Assembly (NCBI GenBank): GCA_009760855.2
Contig: WPIO01000012.1
Location: forward strand, 6,877,501-6,941,500
From: Cristatella mucedo
Lineage: Eukaryota; Bryozoa; Phylactolaemata; Cristatellidae
DNA: 64,000 nt
Reading direction: 5' to 3'
Below are positions 55,700 to 64,000 of this stretch, piece after piece. Made by a program: the position numbers and the translations under genes. The first letter of the stretch is position 1; every line of letters begins with the position of its first letter. The notes under the pieces were generated by a model that was given only the letters and a program-made list of their open reading frames with translations, did no database searches and was not told the DNA's origin.

Positions 55700-56865
55700 T
55701 CGGTGCGTGTGAAATGAAGATCTGATCATCAACAGATTCAACTCAGTGCAGGGACGGCGAGATAACGTGAAGGCGAGGAGAGGGTTGTTCGAATTGAAGA
55801 GCAATGTAATGGAAGAGTAAAGTGGTCGGATGGAAAGAGTGGTACGAAAGAATAAACAAACAAGTAGGATAGAGAGTGGGCCTTCAAGTCGATTTCATGT
55901 TTGATAGGGGGCCAATGAGGCTCAGGCAGAAACGGTTCGATGTGGCATCTACGCTGCTGGCGACAGACCAGACAAGCTGCGGTGCTTTTCGTCAGCTGCA
56001 GATGATTAAGAGCGCAGGTCGCGAGTCCACAATAAATTGAAAAGCAATAATCTAGACGTGGTGTCACTCAGGATGGCTCCAGGGTAAGATGCTCGCATTT
56101 AACGACCAAGCTCGTGGGCTCGAGCCCGACGGCATGAGTACCTGGATAGAGATTAAGCTCTCCTATGTTGCTATACTAATGAATGATAACCTTTCATAAA
56201 TTTCAATAGCACTGGATTTCTCCATATCCGTTAGGCTGGTTTTTTCTTCACTACGCTTCAAAAAGTTAATAGCTATCCAAGTGCAAATACCTCCGATGCC
56301 GGTTGCAACAGAGAATGGTGAATTGGATGCAGAAAAATTCTGAGAATTAAAAGGGTACACTAGAGCGGAGTTTTATTGGTATAGACGAGAAATTCAATAT
56401 TGGATTTAATTTATTTAGCGATATCAATTTAGAGATAACATCGGCCGGCAGAGACTAGTAATAGAGAAAAAAAGGAGCCTGAGACAAAAAATTGAGATAC
56501 CAAATAATCAATGACTCTCCGATGACTGGTCACCTTTGAAGTCTAGAGTCTGACATCTCTCGCAGAGGTAGAACTTAGGGTACAATTTACCACTATGCCC
56601 GTGACACCTAGCAATGACTTTAGAAGCCCTATAAAGGGATTTAGTATGTTTGTGAAAGGTATTTCGTTTCACATTCTGCTGTAAGATCTTGGAAAAGGCA
56701 CATGAAGAGCCCCAAACTTATCAGCATTGTTCAGAACGTCATAGTATGTCTGAAGCAAAGCAGTTTCTGGGAAATTTTTAGCTCTAAATCCCAATGGAAC
56801 TCGTTTATTAAGATCTGAAGCATTGGTGTAATTGTTTTGCTGCTGGACCACTACTCGTTAAAACT
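55700..56865 (-). mobile_element. LINE-C, RT to C-terminus, split by a SINE-2
   Basis: From the high end: ETALLQTYYDVLNNADK near 56740-56810 (early RT), ICTWIAINFLKRSEEKTS near 56225-56285 (after the active site), and LDYCFSIYCGLATCALNHLQ at about 56000-56060. The catalytic palm is not readable. A SINE-2 interrupts it at 56080-56192. Confidence 0.65.
56080..56192 (+). mobile_element. SINE-2 inserted in LINE-C
   Basis: The head CCAGGGTAAGATGCTCGC, B box GTGGGCTCGAGCCC, then a shortened LINE-A tail (GATAGAGATTAAGCTCTC, GTTGCTATACTAATGA). Confidence 0.65.
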
Positions 56866-56869
56866 TCAT

Positions 56870-58690
56870 AAACAAGAATGGCAGAATGTACATTTGACGA
56901 ACATTTGTTAGGTTCTCATGATCTAGGGTCGACCTTTAAATTAGTGGTCCGACTAAAGCTGTTTTCAGTCGAGCGAGATTTGTTACGAGTGCCGTCAAGT
57001 ATCAGTATGTAATGACCTAGCTGATCGCTTCTTTAGCTTCTTTGTATAGAAGATAGACAAGATCAGGGAGTCCATCCCTACGGTGGCAGCATTCCCCGTA
57101 GAATGCCTCCATTCCTGTCCTCAATGCTGTCCCTCAATTCCTTGCAGCACCTCAACGTCTCCATTGAAGAAGGCTAGTAGTGATCTCGTCCTGAAGTTCA
57201 TATCCCGATCAAAAAAGACAATAAGTTCTTTCGACCTTATTTTCACTGTTCTGCTTCTACGATGCATTGATCTGCTGCTGCCATGCATAACTAACATCAT
57301 TAATATATCATTAGCCTCAGGTCGCGTCCCAGCACCTTTCGAAATGGCTGTAGTCAGGCCACTATTCACGAAAGCAACACTAGACCATGAGAACTTGAGA
57401 AACTACCGCCCAGTTGATCATCTACCGTTCTTATCAAAGACACTGGAATGAGTCGTGGCAGACCAGCTGAACTCACTCATTGAAACTTCAAATCTTGCTT
57501 AGTAAGTTTCAGTCTGGTTTTAGAGCTAACCACTCCACACAGTCAGCAATGCTTCGGATGTACAAAGAGCTACTTAGGAATGCAGACATGGGTAGAGTGT
57601 TTCTGCTTGTTTTGCTCGATCTTACAGCAGCTTGCCATACTATCGATCACCAAGTTCTTCTTGAGCACCTCTCATCTCGCCTGGGTATTACTGGCACTGC
57701 ATTGCTATGGTTCAGGTCCTATCTCAGTGGGAGACTCCAGAGTGTTGACGTGAATGGACAATGATCATCCTAGACACCTCTAAAATATCGGGTACCTCAG
57801 CGCTCTATGCTTGGTCCTGTTACTTTCACGGTTTATACTCTTCCTCTTGCCGATGTGATTACCAAGCACAACCTAGGCTTTCAATTCTGTGCACATGACA
57901 CTCAGCTGTACTTTTGCTTTGATCCCTCCCAGCCCTCGAGCACATCGGATTCTCTCAACTCCCTTACTGCATGTATTGATGACATCCGCACATGGATGGC
58001 GCAAATCTTCTTAAATTGAATGATGATATAACCAACTTGTCAGTTATGGGCAAACCAAGTGTGATTCGGAAATTGGACAAGCTGACACTCAAAATCGGCT
58101 CTGCCAGCATATCTCCTGTTGAGTCTGCACGAAATCTTGGTTTCATGTTCCAAAGTGATCTTTCGTTAGACGACCACATCAGCTCCGCAATCAAGTATGC
58201 CTACTTTCAGCAACACAAAATTGCTAAATTCGGGCTTTAGACAGGGATACCACATTTAAGTTGATCCATGCATTTGTGACATCCCATCTTGATTTCTGTA
58301 ACTCACTGCTTGCTGATCTACCGGCCTGTGCACTCAGGCGCTTACATGAAGTGCGAAACTCTGCAGCTAGGCTTGTCTGTCGTGAACGTCGCAGTTGCCA
58401 CACCACTCCATTTCTCGGTGACCTGCACTGGCTACCATTCAAGCAACGGATCGACTTCAAGGTTTTGTCGCTCACTTTTAGGTCACTTCATTCTTTGGCT
58501 CCAGCCTATCTCTCAGATCTACTCCACCACCAGGCCAAGCATCATACCACCTGCTTTTCGGATTCCAGCAGTTTACCAATACCTCGTACAAACCTCAAAT
58601 CTTTTGGAGACCATGCATTTAGTTCTTATGCTCCCAAAGCCTGGAACTCACTCCCGACTTGCGTCAGAACATCCTCTGACTTCAGATATC
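56870..58690 (+). mobile_element. LINE-A, most complete RT
   Basis: Residues before the RT (DKIRESIPTVAAFP near 57057-57090) are followed by a frame at 57083-57451 with VPAPFEMAVVRPLFTKATLD and NYRPVDHLPFLSKTLE. Then SGFRANHSTQSAMLRMYKEL, LLVLLDLTAACHTIDHQVLL, the palm with FCAHDTQLYFCFDPSQPSS (YADD mutated) and the C-terminal region to about 58680. Stops and frameshifts occur, and the 3' UTR is missing because another LINE remnant begins at the junction. Confidence 0.82.
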
Positions 58691-59200
58691 TCTATCTAGA
58701 TAGATATCTCTATTCAAATATCAGAAGCTTCACAAGTCCGCGATGTAGATCTCAGGCACCAGGCTACACCACTTCTCATCGATCTCTAGTTGCTCCACAA
58801 AAAGAGATTCAAATCGGTATCAAGGTTCTGCAACAATTTTTGGTCATCACATTCCGGTCTAATTACAGTCAGACCATCTTCATCCTCACATTCCGGCTTC
58901 AATATATAAGAAAAATGAAACATTCCTTCGCTTCCTTCGCTTCCTGTCAACTCCTCTGTCTCTGGTTTTGCTTTCCCCCTAACAACCTAAAATTCTGTTT
59001 AAGACCATGCCTCCAAGTACAGGCACTCAGACCACGAAAATCTTACCTGGGTAGCTTCACAACACCTACTGATTTAAACGTAAAAAGAAGCTAAAAACCA
59101 CCCGTTCGTAACAACTTCGCAATGTCCCGTGAATGGTCTGTAATGTACTTATGCTTGCTGCAAATTCTCACATATCAGTTGGTATGCCTCTTTCCCAGCT
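58690..59200 (+). mobile_element. Degraded LINE C-terminal remnant of another family
   Basis: The sequence CTACACCACTTCTCATCGAT and what follows resembles the (T)PLLxDLxWLPVKxRIxFK region. TTPTDLNVKRS near 59060-59090 resembles the SPDLTTFKKNLK end. Confidence 0.45.
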
Positions 59201-59204
59201 TAAG

Positions 59205-59865
59205 AGAAATTCCTAATAGAGATTTAGCTATCTTAGTATCTTGGTTCGTTATTAAATTTGCTAATATTATTAATCATGACTTTTGTCATAAAGAAATTCC
59301 CTTTTCTTTTTGAACTTCTCGAAAAATACTATTAAGGACTGCATTGGGACGTCCAACACTTAAGTTTGACCAACAGTCATGCGTACGGACATAAAAAAAA
59401 AAGTTGTGATCACCTAGAACTCTTTTTTAATGGTCCAAAGATCAGATAATCTATTAGGCACAAAGTTGGCCTTTAGTCTCATTTGACAACTCAAACTAAA
59501 GATCAGTGCAACTGGAGAGATACTAACTGAACTAATTTCTTGGTGATGTTGTCAAGTTTCTTAGTAGCACAAGGTTTCCCAAAAGTGTCAGCTAAGTTTT
59601 GTCCTAATTTAATTTAAGAAAGCACATTGCTTTTTCAAACGCAATTACCGTTTCGCAAGCTGCATAGAAGTTTCGAGAGCGTGACACACTTAAGAGCAGG
59701 CAGGAGCTAAGCAGAGGCAGATATATGTGCTATCTGTATGAATATGTAAGCCATGATTGTAATTGCGATCAACAGTAGAACCTACGGCGAAACTCTGGTG
59801 AAAGACGTGCAAAAGTGAGTTAACGCACACGTGGGACGGGAGTTAGCCATCTCGTTCGTCTATAT
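59205..59865. other. No gene seen
   Basis: AT-rich DNA; nothing recognised. Confidence 0.3.
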
Positions 59866-59869
59866 TCCG

Positions 59870-60235
59870 GCCCACCTATCTGCAATACTTACCCCCTTAG
59901 TCTTCCCATTTAATATTCCACACCTTAACTCTTGTCATGTAGTTGTGCCTTAATGCAATCTCAAATTCGTTGGAGATTTTGGTCTCAATCAACCACCTAC
60001 ACCTGGAGCTTGCTACTGACTGAAATCACGAAGTCACTCAATCTGAAATTTAAGCAACGCAAACCCACCTGTACATAAGCATTTACTTCATCAAGCTGAA
60101 TTTTCATAAGTGTCTATGCGTGCTGATATTGTGAAATTTGTTAACGCTACAATCTCAGTTGAAATGCTTCTTTTCTAACATTTGTATATAAAGTGCCCGG
60201 CAAGAGACTTAGCTCTCTTACGGCGAAATACGAAT
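59870..60235 (+). mobile_element. Old LINE-A 3' end
   Basis: CAAATTCGTTGGAGATTTTG (from LKSFGD), TGCGTGCTGATATTGTG of the 3' UTR, then TAAAGTGCCCGGCAAGAGAC and ACGAATATTAT. Confidence 0.55.
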
Positions 60236-60399
60236 ATTATCCGTACACGCAAAAAGGTCCGTTGGCTCCAGCAGCATATATTATGGTGACGGAATGCACA
60301 AAGAACAGGGAAGAAATGGCGTCCTCTGCAAGGATGCGCGTGTAAGTCTGAACGAAATAGAGAAACGATGGGTTAGGTTAAGAAAGGGCAGAGAGCGAG

Positions 60400-60620
60400 A
60401 CAGAGAAAAAAGAGAATGACAAAAAAAAATGTCAGAGAGTGTGGATAAAGAATGGAAAGACAGATGGGGAGAGAGAGAGAGAGAGAGGGAGGGAGAGAGG
60501 AAGACGAGAGTGAGCTAGTAAAACAGATAAGACGGCGAGATTAAGATAAAATATGCAGACAGGCAGAGAAAGAACTAGAGAACAGACAAAGAGAAATAGA
60601 GAAGATTGAGGAAGAAAGAG
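60400..60620. repeat. Purine-rich (GA)n low-complexity tract
   Basis: The plus strand is almost all A and G with GAGAGA runs, notably 60468-60500. It creates a false Leu/Ser/Pro-rich frame on the minus strand. Confidence 0.85.
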
Positions 60621-60624
60621 AGAG

Positions 60625-63105
60625 AAAAAGAGAAAATTATGGAGAATATGAAAGCACTTTGGCGCAGAATCGGCGTACAAACTTTTCACCAAGTTATGCC
60701 TACAAAAATTTCCAGTTCTTTTCGTCTCCTGATACTCAATGGACACTCCCTCGGGTTGCATGAGTGCATTGACTGCTGGTGGAAGTGAACTGGGAAGGCA
60801 TATACCGAAGCCAAAGCCACCGAGTCGAATCTTGCAATAAGAGAAATGGAAGCGTAACGTGAGTGTGTGCCTTAGGCAAAAGCTACAACCAGCCTTCATA
60901 TACCTAGAGCGATATAAAGCGCGACTTCGCACTCCAATATGGCTGACTATTCATGTGACAAGGCACGCTACACATTCTTCATTAGATAGCAGCGCATCGG
61001 GTAATTATACTAAAGAGAGAGAAGCAAGATCAATAAATGCTGAATTTATAAGATGATTTTGGAACAACGTTAGGTTCCATTTCCGGGAGGGCATACGATG
61101 GATTCCGCAGCAGCATGCCTATCCGTATTTAGCACTTTCCCTGCCACACACCAAATACATAAGCAGAAGTTGGGAGACAGTGGGCAAGCACCCGAGACTT
61201 AACTACCTGCCTCAGCGTACATGCGCGAAGCTAGGCACGCAAAGTATACATCTCAGTGATTAGCCTCATGAGAAGTGCTAGCATATTTGTAAAAGCTTTT
61301 TTATTCTTGAGGTCTTACAAGGCTTGTAGGGGATGCCAGAACCAATAACGGTGCAAATGCCTATCTGGATGTCAGAGCATACCTTTACGAATGCTTATAG
61401 AAGTCTTATACAGCAGTGTGTATCGAAACTATGACAGGAGTCTTTGAATGTTAGGCTATGCTAAAGATTTGCATGCCAACAGCAGCTATCTCGAGGGCAG
61501 TGAGAGGTGTAGCTGAGTGAAATTTGGCTGTGCTGTTGCCAGAAGTGCACACAAAAGGGGATGAGTATAGCCAGCCTTCATGTGCCGGCAACAGAACGAT
61601 TCTTTATGCGTCATCCTGGATAAGTTTTGGAAGACCTTGAGAAGACGGCATTTCGCTCGGCAGCCACAGACCGCCGGATCGTACGTGGAATAACAATTAG
61701 CAGCATTTGGCGGCGTAGCGTTAGATCGCTGCTGCGCCGGCTTACAGCAGATGCCAGCAGGGCGGCGACCGCGTGTGGGCGGATATTTGAAGAATAGCCT
61801 GAGCAATGAAATGTTTTTTCTGCTGGCACACCGAGGTAATTATGGGTGGAGTGTGCTACAGAAAAAGGCGAGTCTATGATCGATGTTTATTAGCGAACCG
61901 AACGAGCATGCCGCGCTGTAATCCAAAGCACAATCGCCGATTCTCTATGAACAGCCGGCAAAAAGCTGCCTTGCTGATGCGCTTTCTTGCAATACCTCCG
62001 AAATTCGCGCCTGATGGCTAGTCTTCCCAACCATTGCCAGGCAACTCGGAGGAGGCTAAACGACGGGTCGACTCGGCTGTGAAATCTGTTTGCCTGCCTG
62101 TGGACCTTGGCCCGTCGATTGAGCATTGCCTAGCACTCGGAGAGGTTCGCCTCACTTTGGAAAGATGAAGCGATAGGGGTCAGGCACTGCCAGACAGAGC
62201 ACCCGCTTAGCTGAACGAAACGTGCAGCAGTGTACCTCGCAGGATGTCGCTCGCCCAGCCTCTTTTCCTCACAAAGCGAGCTGTGCAACAGACTCAGATT
62301 GGCTGATGATTGTGGTGCCGCAGTGCGTCTTCTATCGGGAAATCTGTGTGTCTAAACAAGAAATCTCTTTAGTCCAGCCTTTATCTCTTCAGTACACTTT
62401 GATTAAGATGATGTTGAACTGCGATTGTTACTTTGAATTGTTATTTTTTTAAGACGATGCAACCATTTTATATCCTTTATCTTTCGCTGTATTTAGTACA
62501 AGAGGAATAGGAATAGGACGGCCATCTCACAGTGAACTCGAACAATGTGACTAAACCTCTATGTATTAATCAACTTTCAACCTCTGCTGGCGAAAGGAGA
62601 GAAGTTAAACTTCAGAGTCATTCTCATCGACTGATGCATTTATATAGCCAAAACTACTTGCATTATTTGGAGCTGGCAAAGCGAAAAGTTCAACTGTATG
62701 CAGGAACCGAACTAATACCTGCAAGCTTAGATGTCCTCTTACCTTATAGATAATTGTCCTTATTGTTATTAAATCATTCTCTTTATTATTAATTATTATA
62801 TATATTTTATTAATCATAAATTATAAATACATTGTCATCTTAATTTGTCTAGCCTCATTATAATTCCCCTAACTTCTCGTGGTAAAAACTCAAATATATG
62901 CAACGATGTGAGACCTAGAAACTGTACGAACGATTTTGTGTTGCGGTTGCTATATTCTCCAAAATTAATACAGCTCGGAAATTGTCCAGAGCCTGGCTGA
63001 TTCAAGAAAAAGGTTGTTTACAAACACAGATTTACTCCAGCTCCAACGCTAGTAAACTAAAGTTTTCGCAGTGCCTGGGATCGTTAAAAGGGACCATGGT
63101 TCTAA
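60625..63105. other. No gene seen
   Basis: A short sequence, CCAGCCTTCAT, with similar flanks occurs near 60888 and 61570 and may be an old dispersed repeat. An AT-rich stretch is at 62760-62830. Confidence 0.35.
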
Positions 63106-63111
63106 AGTAAG

Positions 63112-63275
63112 ATACAGGCTAACTGATTCAATAGCTTCATTTAGATAGTGGCAGAAGAGCCTTAGCGGCTATCGCCACCGCTTGGAGTGGACAGTAAAGG
63201 ATGGCCCACCACAGGACTCAAACCCACGACCTGGGTCTTAAAGAGTCGGCGCCTTACCCCAGGGCTAAGACAAGC
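63112..63275 (-). mobile_element. SINE-1 copy
   Basis: CAGGCTAACTGATTCAATAG, CAGAAGAGCCTTAGCGGC, GCTTGGAGTGGACAG, and a head ending CCCAGGGCTAAGAC. Confidence 0.7.
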
Positions 63276-63297
63276 AGTTTCTTTTTACGAGATAAAA

Positions 63298-63460
63298 TAC
63301 TAGCTTACTCAACAGCCTCTTTTGTATAGCAATAGAAGAGCCTTTACGGCTATCACTACCGCTTGCAGTGGCAATAAGGGATCGCCCAACGCAGGATTCG
63401 ATCCCGCGACCTCGGGATTGAGGTCGTAATAACCAACCGCCTTACCCAGTATGCCATTTC
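63298..63460 (-). mobile_element. SINE-1 copy, tandem to the previous one
   Basis: CTAGCTTACTCAACAGCCTC, AGAAGAGCCTTTACGGC, GCTTGCAGTGGCAATA and GCAGGATTCGATCCCGC (B box), ending CTTACCCAGTATGCC. Confidence 0.75.
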
Positions 63461-63862
63461 TGCTGAACCTATACGGTTTGTTTTTTAGATTGTAGTGCTT
63501 TGTTGTCCAAGCAACCTCAAGAAGAGGTGTGGACGTAATATTTTTATTGGTTTCTAGCTATTTTCCCAATTTCATAGCAACTATTATTGTGTTTGGAACT
63601 GTGTTTGGGTTGCCAGTACGTGAAAATGTTTTTCTCGCCTGAACTAGTTTCAAAATCTCCTTTTTAATTCGTCATTCATCAAACGACTGTCAGAAACAGC
63701 TGATACTGCTCGACTGTTTCCAGGCTACGAGGCAAAGTGTCTGGCACGATGCTACATTTGCTGCTGCTGTCGTCTCGACTCGTTGTTTTCGGCTGTTCCT
63801 CGCACCTCGCTGCTGCTTCGCTGCTGCACGAGTCTTGACTATCTCATTACTAAAGATAAAGA

Positions 63863-63963
63863 ACACGATCAGCTTATCAAATTGCCTCATTTATAAAGCG
63901 GCCGAAGAGCCTTGGTGGCCATCACGCCGCTGGCAGCAGGCAATTTTAGTATTGTCTGCTGCT
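63863..63963 (-). mobile_element. SINE-1, head missing
   Basis: GATCAGCTTATCAAATTGCC, GAAGAGCCTTGGTGGCC and GCTGGCAGCAGGCAA. It breaks off at the LINE-A piece that follows. Confidence 0.6.
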
Positions 63964-63971
63964 GACTTGGA

Positions 63972-64000
63972 CTTGTTTAGACAGGGATACCACGTCTAAG
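63972..64000 (+). mobile_element. LINE-A fragment running off the window
   Basis: CTTGTTTAGACAGGGATACC and ACGTCTAAG match the RxCLDRDTTSK codons of other LINE-A copies. Confidence 0.65.

Noticed and set aside
60432-60932. 166-codon minus-strand open frame
   Set aside because: More than a third is a translation of a purine-rich (GA)n tract (Leu/Ser/Pro runs); no family resemblance in the remainder.

Overview
This window is animal nuclear DNA. It has spliced genes with GT-AG introns, two metazoan genes recognisable from exon peptides, and a dense load of non-LTR retrotransposon (LINE) copies, tRNA-derived SINEs and microsatellites. The LINEs belong to the CR1/L2 type of the Jockey superfamily. 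I cannot name the species. The repeats and the insect-like form of a U2 snRNA fragment suit an invertebrate, but that is inference. There are no prokaryotic operons, CRISPR arrays or phage genes.

Genes. Two genes sit head to head around a GC/CpG-rich segment at about 19140-20115. Leftwards (minus strand) runs a STIM orthologue, the ER calcium sensor of store-operated calcium entry. Exon 1 (signal peptide) is at 19466-19613 and exon 2 (paired cysteines plus canonical EF-hand) at 8414-8535; the remaining exons lie beyond the left edge or were not seen. Rightwards (plus strand) runs an SRA1 orthologue (steroid receptor RNA activator protein), assembled here from five coding exons at 20273-20435, 23565-23794, 25970-26081, 27212-27282 and 37532-37573. 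All splice phases are compatible and the product is about 205 residues. A further possible exon at 42234-42394 (plus) is unidentified.

Repeats. Three main LINE families can be separated; the labels are mine. LINE-A encodes RT and a C-terminal region ending near LKTHLF. It has a 3' UTR with a GCGCC...GGCGC hairpin and an (ATT)n tail. LINE-B ends in a conserved segment with GTGGAGTTACAGACGG and an ACATAAC/ACATTAC-type tail. LINE-C is older and more degraded. SINE-1 has a tRNA-like head and a body of its own ending in (TTTA)n. SINE-2 has a tRNA-like head joined directly to the LINE-A 3' tail, which suggests it is mobilised by LINE-A. There is also a pogo/Tigger-like MITE, a U2 snRNA 5' fragment, and two broken copies of a repetitive protein family with GERFH and VKAG motifs.

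Layout. 1-8400: left STIM intron or flank with LINE-B, LINE-A, a degenerate repeat gene, a SINE and the MITE. 8414-19613: STIM exons 2 and 1, with an 11-kb intron full of repeats. 19.1-20.1 kb: shared promoter region. 20.1-37.6 kb: SRA1, whose introns hold several LINE-A copies; one stops 23 bases before exon 5. 37.6-64 kb: mostly repeats and unrecognised unique DNA, with nested LINE and SINE insertions.
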